From IMG/VR virus record IMGVR_UViG_3300034375_011170, positions 1 through 59,111 of that record: 59,111 bases of DNA. The stretch is one strand, 5' to 3'. The notes beneath the pieces are model-generated. The model saw only the letters and a list, made by a program, of their open reading frames with translations, made no database searches and was not told where the DNA came from. The translations under genes and the position numbers were made by a program. Source of the stretch: a virus. The number at the start of each line of letters is the position of its first letter. Position 1 is the stretch's first letter. Positions 6,238-13,430 of the stretch are shown one piece after another.

Positions 6238-6432
6238 ATGTTTTTCGGTTCGTATAAAGGAACCAGTATCGAAACGTCTTATTCTGTAAGACGAGTTGGG
6301 GAACTTTATTACGTTGTTATGTGTTACGAAGATGGATCATTTGACGAAGACCAAATTCAAAACGCTCCATCGTTTGATACGTTTGATGATGCATTAAAAG
6401 CGGCTCAAGCTCTAAAGGCATTGGAGAATTAA
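6238..6432 (+). CDS. small acidic protein, unknown
   Basis: 64 residues, starting MFFGSYKGTSIETSYSV, with a C-terminal helix FDDALKAAQALKALEN. Its own promoter and AAGGAG support translation. tRNA-Leu(TAG) follows 5 nt after the stop. No family recognised. Confidence 0.7.
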   Translation: MFFGSYKGTSIETSYSVRRVGELYYVVMCYEDGSFDEDQIQNAPSFDTFDDALKAAQALKALEN

Positions 6433-6437
6433 TAATT

Positions 6438-6514
6438 GCCTGTGTAGTCCAATTGGAAGAGATGCTTGATTTAGATTCAAGAGGTTGTGGGTTCGAATCC
6501 CACCATGGGCACCA
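6438..6514 (+). tRNA. tRNA-Leu (TAG) with short variable region
   Basis: Acceptor GCCTGTG/CATGGGC, anticodon loop TTTAGAT in CTTGA/TCAAG, CCA encoded. The variable region is only about 6 nt, whereas bacterial Leu tRNAs carry a long arm. The D-stem is weak. Confidence 0.8.
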
Positions 6515-6515
6515 T

Positions 6516-6586
6516 GACTGTACAAGTGGTCTTGACAGTGGTTTCATAAGCCACCAGGGATAGTTCGATTCTATCTACAGTCACCA
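6516..6586 (+). tRNA. tRNA-Met (CAT), compact
   Basis: 71 nt. Acceptor GACTGTA/TACAGTC, D-hairpin CAAG-TGGT-CTTG abutting the acceptor stem, anticodon loop TTCATAA, CCA encoded. The D-loop is much shorter than normal. A CAT anticodon modified for Ile cannot be excluded. Confidence 0.82.
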
Positions 6587-6592
6587 AATTAT

Positions 6593-6669
6593 GGACCTGT
6601 AGCTCAGTTGGACAGAGCGTGTGGCTACGAACCACAAGGTCGAGGGTTCGAATCCTTCCAGGTTCACCA
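6593..6669 (+). tRNA. tRNA-Arg (ACG)
   Basis: Acceptor GGACCTG/CAGGTTC, anticodon loop CTACGAA in TGTGG/CCACA, CCA encoded. Confidence 0.93.
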
Positions 6670-6728
6670 AATAAAATCAGATACATAGAGTGTCTGTATA
6701 AGTAAAATACTAAAGGAGTTTTAGTAAG

Positions 6729-7796
6729 ATGAGTAAAAAAGAATTTGACCTGTTGGTCTTTATCGGTCGTTTTCAACCATTTCATAATGGACATCAGGCC
6801 GTTATTGATGAAGCTCTAAAGAGAGCGGACGAAGTATTAGTTATCATTGGTTCATGTGGTGGACCAAGAACAATACGAAATCCATTTACATACGGAGAAC
6901 GACATGCGATGATTCGTGCATCCAATGATGATGCTTACGAAGATGGTCGTTTATGTATTGATGGTGTGGATGATTATCCATATAATGACAGTAAATGGCT
7001 ATCAGAAATTCAATTGATTATTGATGATGATACTAACCTTTCTAATTGTAATCGTAATCTAAATAACCTTGACAATCCTAAATGGATTAAGAAGGTCGGG
7101 TTGATCGGTCATTCAAAAGATAATACTTCATACTATTTGAAAATGTTCCCAGGAATGGATTCGGTTGCAGTTTCTGATTACAAAGGCATCAATGCAACTA
7201 ACATTCGTGAAGACTTGCTATCCTTCCCCAATGAAAAATATTACAAACGTGATATGCCAAATCCTGCACAAAAAGTGATTGAGAATATTATCAATAAAGA
7301 CTATTGGGCACTTTTAAAGCAAGAATATGAAATGATCCAAGAGTATAAGGATTCATGGAAATATGCACCTTATCCTCCTACATTCGTTACCACTGATGCG
7401 GTAGTAATTCAATCTGGACACATTCTACTTGTACGCCGAGGTCATGCACCAGGAATTGGTCAATGGGCTTTGCCTGGCGGATTTTTAAATCAAACAGAAA
7501 CTCTACTTGACGGATGTATTCGAGAACTGCGAGAAGAAACTCGTTTGAAAGTTCCTGCACCAGTATTGAAAGGTTCTATCAAGGGACAACATACGTTTGA
7601 TGACCCAAATCGTTCATCACGTGGACGCACTATCACTAATGCTTTTTACTTTGAATTAACACCTATGGAAGAATTACCAAAGGTCAAGGGTTCAGATGAT
7701 GCAATTGAAGCCAAATGGTTTAAATTGAGTGAACTGGATAGTAAGGTGATGTTTGAGGATCACTACGGAATTATTGACTACTTTGTTGGTCTTTAA
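6729..7796 (+). CDS. nadM: bifunctional NMN adenylyltransferase / Nudix hydrolase
   Basis: 355 residues. The N-terminal half is a nucleotidyl transferase: FIGRFQPFHNGH at residues 11-22 is the HxGH-type signature and GINATNIRE near 155 matches the second motif. It makes NAD+ from NMN and ATP. The C-terminal domain has a Nudix box, GGFLNQTE then RELREETRL (about 256-280), which may cleave ADP-ribose or related compounds. This fusion is known in bacteria and T4-like phages such as KVP40. AAAGGAG precedes the start. NadV follows 50 nt downstream, completing a two-step nicotinamide-to-NAD+ route. Confidence 0.9.
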   Translation: MSKKEFDLLVFIGRFQPFHNGHQAVIDEALKRADEVLVIIGSCGGPRTIRNPFTYGERHAMIRASNDDAYEDGRLCIDGVDDYPYNDSKWLSEIQLIIDDDTNLSNCNRNLNNLDNPKWIKKVGLIGHSKDNTSYYLKMFPGMDSVAVSDYKGINATNIREDLLSFPNEKYYKRDMPNPAQKVIENIINKDYWALLKQEYEMIQEYKDSWKYAPYPPTFVTTDAVVIQSGHILLVRRGHAPGIGQWALPGGFLNQTETLLDGCIRELREETRLKVPAPVLKGSIKGQHTFDDPNRSSRGRTITNAFYFELTPMEELPKVKGSDDAIEAKWFKLSELDSKVMFEDHYGIIDYFVGL

Positions 7797-7846
7797 TAAA
7801 AATCCTAACAAAGAGTTAGGTAACATAAACTTTAGAGGAGTTCTAA

Positions 7847-9163
7847 ATGAAACAATCAATTTTATTGAATACTGATAGCTATAAAGCATCAATGTTTGTA
7901 CAATATCCACCAAAAACCGAGGCGGTATATTCTTATATTGAATCTCGTGATGGAAAATATAATGAGCTAGTATTCTTTGGCCTACAGGCTTTTATTAAAG
8001 AATACTTGTCAGATCCAATTACACAAGAAGATATTGACGAAGCAGAAGCAATTTGGACTGCACATGGAGAACCTTTCAACCGTTCTGGTTGGGAGTATAT
8101 CCTAAATGAACATGATGGATATTTGCCAGTGGAAATCAAGGCTGTTCCCGAAGGAATGCCAGTCGCTATTCATGATGTGATGCTCACTATTGAAAACACA
8201 GACCCAAATTGCTTTTGGTTGACTACTTATCTTGAGACCGCACTTCTTCGTGCTATCTGGTATCCAACTACAGTTGCTACCAACTCGCGAGAAATTAAGA
8301 AGCTGATCGCAAGTTATATGGATAAGACTTCTGATAGCCGTGAAGGATTGGTGTTTAAACTCCATGACTTTGGTGCAAGAGGAGTGTCGTCAAATGAAAG
8401 CGCAATGCTTGGTGGTATGTCACACTTGATTAACTTCATGGGTACAGATACCATTGTTGCCACTCTTGGTGCCAGAAAATACTATGGCGCAGATATGGCT
8501 GGATTTTCTATTCCGGCGGCTGAACACTCTACTATCACTTCGTGGGGTAAAGAGAATGAAGTCGAAGCATATCGCAATATGGTAAAACAGTTTGGTAAAC
8601 CTGGAGCGTTAGTGGCAGTGGTATCGGATAGCTATGATATCTATAATGCCGTGGAAAATCTCTGGGGCGAAAAACTAAGGCAAGAAGTTATTGATTCAGG
8701 TGCGACAGTTGTTGTTCGCCCCGACTCTGGTATTCCTTGGAAAGTTGTCCGTGATACCGTTAAACTTTTAGATAAGAAATATGGGAGTACAAAAAACTCA
8801 AAGGGATATCGTGTGTTAAATAACGTCCGTGTAATTCAGGGTGATGGTGTTGATTATGAGGCTATTGATAAAATTCTACAGACACTATTCGTCAATAGGT
8901 ATTCTGCCGATAATGTGGCATTTGGTATGGGTGCAAACCTTTTAAGTACATCTCAAAGAGATGATCAGAAGTTTGCCATGAAGTGTTCTGCTGCAAAGGT
9001 TGATGGCGTATGGCGAGACGTATTCAAAGACCCTATTACCGATCCTGGTAAGAAGTCTAAAAAAGGTCGATTTGATGATCCAAGACTTAAGCGTGTATTC
9101 TATAATGGAAAACTTGTTCGTGAAACCACTTTTGATGAGGTTCGACAAAATGCCATGCTATAA
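7847..9163 (+). CDS. nadV: nicotinamide phosphoribosyltransferase
   Basis: 438 residues, typical for NAMPT/NadV. It converts nicotinamide and PRPP into NMN. Recognisable segments are LLNTDSYKASMFVQYP at the N-terminus, KLHDFGARGVSS near 172, AEHSTITSWG near 228, VVVRPDSGIPW near 292 and AFGMGANLLS near 363. It is paired with the upstream NMN adenylyltransferase. Phage NAMPT/NMNAT pairs are known to restore NAD+ depleted by defence NADases; that role here is inferred. Confidence 0.93.
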   Translation: MKQSILLNTDSYKASMFVQYPPKTEAVYSYIESRDGKYNELVFFGLQAFIKEYLSDPITQEDIDEAEAIWTAHGEPFNRSGWEYILNEHDGYLPVEIKAVPEGMPVAIHDVMLTIENTDPNCFWLTTYLETALLRAIWYPTTVATNSREIKKLIASYMDKTSDSREGLVFKLHDFGARGVSSNESAMLGGMSHLINFMGTDTIVATLGARKYYGADMAGFSIPAAEHSTITSWGKENEVEAYRNMVKQFGKPGALVAVVSDSYDIYNAVENLWGEKLRQEVIDSGATVVVRPDSGIPWKVVRDTVKLLDKKYGSTKNSKGYRVLNNVRVIQGDGVDYEAIDKILQTLFVNRYSADNVAFGMGANLLSTSQRDDQKFAMKCSAAKVDGVWRDVFKDPITDPGKKSKKGRFDDPRLKRVFYNGKLVRETTFDEVRQNAML

Positions 9164-9241
9164 AAACACAAAATCAAAAAATATGTTGTTTGGATGGTCA
9201 AAGTTTGGAAATTAAATTGGAAAATCAAAGTAAACCAAAAG

Positions 9242-9249
9242 TATAAATA
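9242..9249 (+). promoter_or_regulatory. T4-type late promoter motif
   Basis: Exact TATAAATA, 33 nt before the ATG at 9283. Confidence 0.55.
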
Positions 9250-9282
9250 GAAGTATGACATAAACATCTAGGAAGGAAACGT

Positions 9283-9492
9283 ATGACTCTTCTAGAGACT
9301 ATACTTGCTTGTACTCTACTTTGGGTTTATTACATAGGTGGGGTTGCAATATCTAATTTGTTGCAATTTCCACCTGATTATGAAGGGGAAAGGCCAAATG
9401 GTTTGTATTTCGTATTTTGGCCTTTGGTTTTGACGATTGAGTTGTTTATGTTATTCGTAATCAATCCTGGTCATGGAGATGATGAAGAATAA
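9283..9492 (+). CDS. small membrane protein, two segments
   Basis: 69 residues. Hydrophobic segments run at about 2-26 and 44-61, with an acidic tail GHGDDEE. AAGGAAA precedes the start and a late promoter motif lies upstream, so late expression is plausible. A holin role is possible but not shown. It ends in TAATG, coupling it to the next gene. Confidence 0.65.
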   Translation: MTLLETILACTLLWVYYIGGVAISNLLQFPPDYEGERPNGLYFVFWPLVLTIELFMLFVINPGHGDDEE

Positions 9493-9743
9493 TGTCAGCC
9501 AGATTCAGAAATAAATCGATGTTGACCGAAAGAGTAAGAACTCTGGAGTTTAAGAACTATTCTCAGTTAGATTTTGATATAAAATATCATGCTTTTGAAA
9601 ATGGGGAAATTACACTGGAGGATGCATTTCCTGATATTTCTGTCGAAGCTCAAGAATTTATTCTTTACGGAACAACCCGTCAAGAATGGGAAGATCTTAA
9701 TAAAACTCCTGAAAGATCAGATTTTATCAGTGTGACGACTTAA
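9492..9743 (+). CDS. unknown protein
   Basis: 83 residues, starting MSARFRNKSMLTERV, with an acidic middle (ENGEITLEDAFPDISVEAQEF). The start shares a base with the preceding stop, so the two are translated together. No motif recognised. Confidence 0.65.
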   Translation: MSARFRNKSMLTERVRTLEFKNYSQLDFDIKYHAFENGEITLEDAFPDISVEAQEFILYGTTRQEWEDLNKTPERSDFISVTT

Positions 9744-9746
9744 TAC

Positions 9747-9773
9747 GTCCGCGTGGGTCAATGGTTAGCCCAC
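9747..9773 (+). other. tRNA 5'-half remnant
   Basis: GTCCGCG followed by a D-arm-like hairpin GTGGG/CCCAC with a GGTTAG loop end. Nothing resembling an anticodon arm, T-arm or CCA follows; the next gene begins at 9792. It may be a relic of the missing Glu tRNA, but this is speculative. Confidence 0.35.
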
Positions 9774-9791
9774 AATTCAAGGAGTTCTATA

Positions 9792-9998
9792 ATGAAATTA
9801 ATTTATCTTTTAGTCGCTATTGTGTTGCCCGGAGAAACTAAACCTTTGGAGCAAAATATTCTGACGATACCAGTTCCGAATATGGCACTTTGTAAAGCAT
9901 TACAGTCAGAGACTTTTATAACAGAACCTGACGATAAATTCTTTTATGCAACCAATTGTGTCGATTTATCTGATATATTGGATAAAGAAAGTTTTTGA
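9792..9998 (+). CDS. small secreted protein, paralogue of the next gene
   Basis: 68 residues, with a hydrophobic N-terminus (MKLIYLLVAIVLPG) that looks like a signal peptide, then VPNMALCKALQSE and a second Cys near residue 57. AAGGAG sits 8 nt upstream. The layout (leader, P-x-M-x-x-C motif, later Cys) is repeated in the overlapping next gene. Confidence 0.65.
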   Translation: MKLIYLLVAIVLPGETKPLEQNILTIPVPNMALCKALQSETFITEPDDKFFYATNCVDLSDILDKESF

Positions 9999-10204
9999 TG
10001 TTAATAGAATTAGTATTATCTTTTGCATTAAAATCTAATCCTGATCCAATGGATATTACATTTATGTCTTTTGAAATGCCTTCTATGGAAGAATGCATGG
10101 AAGAAGAATCTAAATTAAAAGAAAGAAGAAAATTTCTTCCGGAATATGATATAATAATTGTTTGTATTGAGACGGAAAAAGTCTTTACTTCTAAGCTTAA
10201 ATAA
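9998..10204 (+). CDS. small secreted protein, paralogue of the preceding gene
   Basis: 68 residues, starting MLIELVLSFALKSNPDPM, with EMPSMEECMEEES and a later Cys in IIVCIETEK. Its ATG shares an A with the preceding TGA. A promoter for the downstream tRNA and kinase lies inside its last codons. Confidence 0.65.
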   Translation: MLIELVLSFALKSNPDPMDITFMSFEMPSMEECMEEESKLKERRKFLPEYDIIIVCIETEKVFTSKLK

Positions 10205-10212
10205 GCTATACT
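10184..10212 (+). promoter_or_regulatory. early-type promoter inside a coding end
   Basis: TTTACT at 10184-10189, 17-nt spacer, TATACT at 10207-10212. The -35 is within the preceding gene. It would drive tRNA-Leu(TAA) and the kinase. Confidence 0.7.
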
Positions 10213-10226
10213 ATGTAAATAATAAA

Positions 10227-10304
10227 GCGAATATAGTCCAACCGGTAGGAGACAACGAACTTAAAATTCGTACAGTGTGGGTTCGAATCCCACTATTCGC
10301 ACCA
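10227..10304 (+). tRNA. tRNA-Leu (TAA) with short variable region
   Basis: Acceptor GCGAATA/TATTCGC, anticodon loop CTTAAAA in ACGAA/TTCGT, CCA encoded. As in the other Leu tRNA, the variable region is short (about 6 nt). Confidence 0.85.
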
Positions 10305-10322
10305 ATTCTTTGGAGATATATT

Positions 10323-10841
10323 ATGAAGCGTGTTTGTACTATTATGGTTGGGATGCCTTATTCAGGTAAGTCTACTTTGGTTGAGAAATTTCGACTTATG
10401 GATCCGAATGCATTTGTGTACAGCACGGACCGGTATATTGAAGATAAAGTGCAAAAACTGGGTTCAACGTATAACGATATCTTTGCCGATACGATTAAAG
10501 AAGCCACGAATTTTTGTGATGACCGTTTGGATGATGCATTTAATTATACGTCAAACAACATTATTTGGGATCAAACCAATCTTTCGCGCAAAAAGCGTGG
10601 GAAAATTACTTCAAAGATTTTATCATCTAGTGATGATGAATGGACGTTTAACGCATGTTTTATCACCATTGATGATTTAGATGTTTGGAACCGTCGAATT
10701 ACAAAACGGGTGTATAAGAAAATTCCCCAAGAAGTCTTGTTTAAGATGGAACGTAGTTTTCAGATGCCAACAATAAACGAAGGATTTGATAAAATTTCGG
10801 TATACAATATTAATGGTGAATTAAAAAGGGTGTATCCATGA
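10323..10841 (+). CDS. polynucleotide kinase-like P-loop kinase
   Basis: 172 residues, matching the kinase half of T4 Pnk. Walker A is GMPYSGKST at residues 9-17, and NIIWDQTNLSRKKR near 82-95 matches the T4 DTNL motif region. It probably phosphorylates 5'-OH RNA or DNA ends, as T4 Pnk does when repairing tRNA cut by host anticodon nucleases. The 3'-phosphatase domain of T4 Pnk is missing. It follows tRNA-Leu; GGAG precedes the ATG. A broader ATP-dependent kinase role cannot be excluded. Confidence 0.72.
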   Translation: MKRVCTIMVGMPYSGKSTLVEKFRLMDPNAFVYSTDRYIEDKVQKLGSTYNDIFADTIKEATNFCDDRLDDAFNYTSNNIIWDQTNLSRKKRGKITSKILSSSDDEWTFNACFITIDDLDVWNRRITKRVYKKIPQEVLFKMERSFQMPTINEGFDKISVYNINGELKRVYP

Positions 10842-11164
10842 GCGTAAAACGATATCGTAAAAAACCAGTTGAAGTAACTGCGGTTCAGTGGAATGGTGAC
10901 AACTATCAAGAAATTATTGATTTCTTTGGGTCCAGTAATTCTTGGCGTGTATCTAAAAATTACTCCCCAAAAAGTTTGAGTATTCAGACCCTTGAAGGGA
11001 CGATGAATGCTAGTCTTGGGGATTATATTATTTGCGGGGTACAAGGCGAATTTTATCCTTGTAAACCCGATATTTTTGATAAGACGTACTATGCCCTTGT
11101 AGAAGATCGCGAAGACCTTACTGTGGGCGAAGTCGTGCAAAATCTAAAAAATATTTCTGTGTAA
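10838..11164 (+). CDS. conserved phage protein, unknown
   Basis: 108 residues, a widespread small phage family: KRYRKKPVEVTAVQWNG at the start and GDYIICGVQGEFYPCKPDIF with ending Tyr-rich segment. Function is not known. It overlaps the kinase by ATGA, so it is co-translated. Confidence 0.8.
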   Translation: MSVKRYRKKPVEVTAVQWNGDNYQEIIDFFGSSNSWRVSKNYSPKSLSIQTLEGTMNASLGDYIICGVQGEFYPCKPDIFDKTYYALVEDREDLTVGEVVQNLKNISV

Positions 11165-11174
11165 AAAGTTTAAT

Positions 11175-11251
11175 GGCCCCTTAGCTCAGCGGATTAGAGC
11201 ATGGAGTTTCTACCTCCAGGGTCGTGGGTTCGAATCCTACAGGGGCCACCA
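11175..11251 (+). tRNA. tRNA-Arg (TCT)
   Basis: Acceptor GGCCCCT/AGGGGCC, anticodon loop TTTCTAC in TGGAG/CTCCA, CCA encoded. Confidence 0.93.
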
Positions 11252-11269
11252 ATTTTATAGGATGATACA

Positions 11270-11608
11270 ATGAAAGTAAATATTGGTAAATATAAAAAAG
11301 ATAACAATTCCCGTAAAAAAGTTAAGGTAGAATTTGATGGAGAAGATTTCTATTCTTTGGATTCAACTTTGGCCATTATCATTCTTCCTGCTTTGAAACA
11401 ATTCAAAGATATCAAATATAAATATGTCCTAGATAAAGAAACCGAGGATGGTATGATGACAGATATTCTGGACAAGATGATTTATTCCTTTGAAATTTAT
11501 GCCAAGCATGAGAATTGTGGTATGTATTGGGAAAAAAGCGAAAAGGCCGATAAATTCTTTGAAGGATTGGAATTGTTTGGTAAATATTATACGAGTTTGT
11601 GGTACTAA
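11270..11608 (+). CDS. unknown protein
   Basis: 112 residues, Lys/Glu rich. DFYSLDSTLAIIILPALKQFKD is the most conserved-looking segment; similar sequences occur in T4-like phages without known function. It ends in TAATG overlapping the next gene. Confidence 0.7.
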   Translation: MKVNIGKYKKDNNSRKKVKVEFDGEDFYSLDSTLAIIILPALKQFKDIKYKYVLDKETEDGMMTDILDKMIYSFEIYAKHENCGMYWEKSEKADKFFEGLELFGKYYTSLWY

Positions 11609-11934
11609 TGATTATACATAAGTTTGAAAACGAAGAAATATTTGAGGCTCTGTATAAAGGCGGACAAGACGACTTTATTAAAGGGGTTGGTTCACAAACA
11701 ACAGCTCCTGGTTATGTGCAATGCCATTTTGTTATAGATAAGTATATTACTGACAAAGAAGAGTATTGGGGAGATTGGATATCTTGTTTTGAATGGAATT
11801 CAGAAACTGGTATGAATTACCGAACATTTCAAGAACTAAGTAGCATTGAGAAACATGAATGCTGGTTTTATTCCAATACGGAATTAGTAGTAGGAAAGAC
11901 AAATGAAAAGATATACAGCAAAGGAACTGATTGA
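11608..11934 (+). CDS. unknown protein
   Basis: 108 residues, starting MIIHKFENEEIFEALY, mixed alpha/beta by eye, Trp-rich in the middle (YWGDWISCFEWN). The start shares a base with the upstream stop. The 3' end overlaps the next gene by 32 nt. Confidence 0.65.
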   Translation: MIIHKFENEEIFEALYKGGQDDFIKGVGSQTTAPGYVQCHFVIDKYITDKEEYWGDWISCFEWNSETGMNYRTFQELSSIEKHECWFYSNTELVVGKTNEKIYSKGTD

Positions 11935-12118
11935 AGAAATTAAGACAGCGGATTTTGTACGAGGAGAAGTTCACCTGAATGCGGCAGAAACGGTCACTGC
12001 CAGAATTAAAAAGAAATCTTTGATTGAGAAATTGGAGAAAAAGGATCAAAACGATAGTGATTATTTTGCATCAGTGTATATTGATGATAAAGGTCGAAAG
12101 CATATTAAATTTGTCTAA
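11903..12118 (+). CDS. small basic protein, unknown
   Basis: 71 residues, starting MKRYTAKELIEEIKTADF. The start follows AGGAAA at an 8-nt distance. The 32-nt overlap with the preceding gene is unusual for coupling but both frames look coding. No family recognised. Confidence 0.6.
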   Translation: MKRYTAKELIEEIKTADFVRGEVHLNAAETVTARIKKKSLIEKLEKKDQNDSDYFASVYIDDKGRKHIKFV

Positions 12119-12132
12119 ATCATAAAAAACTC

Positions 12133-12161
12133 TTTACTTTCAGTTTGAAATAAACTATAAT
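12133..12161 (+). promoter_or_regulatory. early-type promoter
   Basis: TTTACT 12133-12138, 17-nt spacer, TATAAT 12156-12161, then the leader GTATAAATTGAATAGG. Confidence 0.87.
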
Positions 12162-12189
12162 ATATGTATAAATTGAATAGGAAGTTTAA

Positions 12190-12426
12190 ATGGAAATTAA
12201 TTGGAATAAAATTGCAGAGCCTAGTGATAAGGAATTAATTTATTGGGAAATGATTGATAATTTAGCATCGGATATTAAAAAAACTTCAATTATGGCCTTT
12301 GGAGAAATTGAAAATGATGAGGAAATTTCTAAAGAAAGTTATGATCGTTTGATTTCAGTTGTTAACCAACTTAACAGTATTTCGTCAAATTTAATTAAAG
12401 CAAATTTTATTGGTGTTAGCCAATAA
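12190..12426 (+). CDS. small acidic protein, unknown
   Basis: 78 residues, starting MEINWNKIAEPSDKEL and predicted helical. It has its own promoter and AGGAAG site, and is followed after a few bases by the next promoter, so it is probably a single-gene unit. Confidence 0.7.
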   Translation: MEINWNKIAEPSDKELIYWEMIDNLASDIKKTSIMAFGEIENDEEISKESYDRLISVVNQLNSISSNLIKANFIGVSQ

Positions 12427-12433
12427 AAACTTC

Positions 12434-12462
12434 TTTACTTTTTATGCTAGATATACTATAAT
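12434..12462 (+). promoter_or_regulatory. early-type promoter for the second tRNA block
   Basis: TTTACT 12434-12439, 17-nt spacer, TATAAT 12457-12462. About 120 nt of non-coding leader separate it from tRNA-Ile(GAT). Confidence 0.85.
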
Positions 12463-12489
12463 ATATCTATAAGTTGATAAAAAAGGAAA

Positions 12490-12586
12490 TTAGCAAGGTA
12501 AGCTCGCAAGTTAGATACTCGGTTAGAGTGAAGGATGCGGGAGATTGTTAGGGATGAGTGGACGGGATCGCCTAGCAAATTATTAT
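12490..12586 (+). ncRNA. non-coding leader of the second tRNA block
   Basis: No ORF. It contains ACTC-GGTTA-GAGT hairpin and the motif GCTCGCAAG, which recurs at 14141, 14200 and 14333 in the large structured RNA downstream. It might be a small relative of that RNA. Confidence 0.35.
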
Positions 12587-12660
12587 TGCCCTATAGCTTA
12601 ATGGGAAAGCATTCGACTGATAATCGAAAGACCGAGGATCGTTACCTCGTAGGGCAACCA
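12587..12660 (+). tRNA. tRNA-Ile (GAT)
   Basis: Acceptor TGCCCTA/TAGGGCA, anticodon loop CTGATAA in TTCGA/TCGAA, CCA encoded. The T-loop reads ATCGTTA, which is non-canonical. Confidence 0.87.
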
Positions 12661-12665
12661 AGTAT

Positions 12666-12741
12666 GGACCCTTAGCTCAGTTGGAAGAGCATCTGACTTT
12701 TAATCGGAAGGCCGTGAGTTCGAATCTCACAGGGTCTACCA
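12666..12741 (+). tRNA. tRNA-Lys (TTT)
   Basis: Acceptor GGACCCT/AGGGTCT, anticodon loop CTTTTAA in TCTGA/TCGGA, CCA encoded. Confidence 0.93.
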
Positions 12742-12746
12742 ATTTT

Positions 12747-12820
12747 TGATTCGTGGTGAAGTGGTATCATAGCTGACTTTGACTCAGTTGTCGGAGGTTC
12801 GAATCCTCCCGAATCATCCA
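12747..12820 (+). tRNA. tRNA-Gln (TTG)
   Basis: Acceptor TGATTCG/CGAATCA, anticodon loop CTTTGAC in GCTGA/TCAGT, CCA encoded. Confidence 0.92.
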
Positions 12821-12844
12821 AAAATAATGGGCGGAAGGATTGAG

Positions 12845-12949
12845 ATGGGAAAGGCTACGTATAAACATTGCGTATGTGAATTGTGTGGTAAAAAAGTTGT
12901 TTTGGATAAACATAATTTAGATTGGGAAAATATAAAGAAGTTAATTTGA
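12845..12949 (+). CDS. 34-residue Cys-pair protein
   Basis: Starts MGKATYKHCVCELCG. Cys9, Cys11 and Cys14 could be half of a zinc-binding site. GGAAGG precedes the ATG. It sits between tRNA-Gln and tRNA-Ile. Too short to assign. Confidence 0.45.
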   Translation: MGKATYKHCVCELCGKKVVLDKHNLDWENIKKLI

Positions 12950-12958
12950 TTGTTTTGT

Positions 12959-13049
12959 AGTCCCTTAGTTTAATGGTAAAACACCCGTCTTATAAGCGGC
13001 ACCGTCTCCAGATTAGAGAGCGATATGGGTTCGAATCCCATAGGGACTA
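12959..13049 (+). tRNA. tRNA-Ile (TAT), long variable arm, no CCA
   Basis: Acceptor AGTCCCT/AGGGACT, anticodon loop CTTATAA (TAT, reading AUA), T-arm ATGGG/CCCAT. A hairpin TCTC/GAGA lengthens the variable arm, unusual for Ile. The end reads ACAA rather than ACCA. Complementarity continues outward to 12949 and 13058, making a 17-bp acceptor extension. Confidence 0.75.
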
Positions 13050-13063
13050 CAAAACAATTAAAA

Positions 13064-13093
13064 GCGACAGATCGTAACCCAGGTCGCCTACCA
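13064..13093 (+). other. small hairpin ending in ACCA
   Basis: GCGAC (13064-13068) pairs with GTCGC (13083-13087) and is followed by CTACCA. It resembles an isolated acceptor end or a tRNA relic. Confidence 0.35.
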
Positions 13094-13138
13094 AAATACG
13101 AAAGAGAAAAATGCATATAACTTGAAATGATTTGTCAA

Positions 13139-13146
13139 TATAAATA
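13139..13146 (+). promoter_or_regulatory. T4-type late promoter motif in tRNA array
   Basis: Exact TATAAATA, 7 nt before tRNA-Met. It could allow late transcription of the 3' tRNAs and the large structured RNA. Confidence 0.5.
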
Positions 13147-13153
13147 AAGTTGA

Positions 13154-13229
13154 CGCAGCGTGGAGAAGTGGTTATCTCGCCATCCTCATAAGTTGGAGAT
13201 CGTAGGTTCAAATCCTACCGCTGCCCCCA
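13154..13229 (+). tRNA. tRNA-Met (CAT), possible initiator type
   Basis: Anticodon loop CTCATAA. The first acceptor position is an unpaired C-C, and lack of a 1-72 pair is an initiator feature. D-arm GAGA/TCTC, T-arm GTAGG/CCTAC, CCA encoded. The anticodon stem has one T-T mismatch. Ile2 identity is also possible. Confidence 0.8.
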
Positions 13230-13237
13230 AAAAATAT

Positions 13238-13313
13238 GTTGGTGTAGTGTTAATGGCTAGCACGTCAGTCTCCAAAACTGAAAGTTCGGGTTCGAGTCCT
13301 GGCACCTTCGCCA
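13238..13313 (+). tRNA. tRNA-Trp (CCA)
   Basis: Anticodon loop CTCCAAA in CAGT/ACTG, discriminator G (expected for Trp), CCA encoded. The acceptor GTTGGTG/CACCTTC has two T-T mismatches. Confidence 0.87.
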
Positions 13314-13343
13314 TTTTTTTAATAAGAATTTTGTTCGTTTTGC

Positions 13344-13415
13344 TGGATAGTAGCACAATGGCAGTGCAGCTGACTGTTAATCAGCAGGTTGTTGGTTCGA
13401 GTCCAACCTATCCAG
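13344..13415 (+). tRNA. tRNA-Asn (GTT), no encoded CCA
   Basis: Acceptor TGGATAG/CTATCCA, D-stem GCAC/GTGC, anticodon loop CTGTTAA in GCTGA/TCAGC, T-arm GTTGG/CCAAC. The end reads GCAA, not GCCA. Pairing continues outward so 13333-13349 matches 13409-13425. Confidence 0.85.
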
Positions 13416-13430
13416 CAAAACGAATAATTC

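Noticed and set aside
6317-6794. Minus-strand ORFs with SGREDSNLRP-like or EPGRIRTLDL-like peptides
   Set aside because: These are classic false translations of antisense tRNA T-arms, not proteins.
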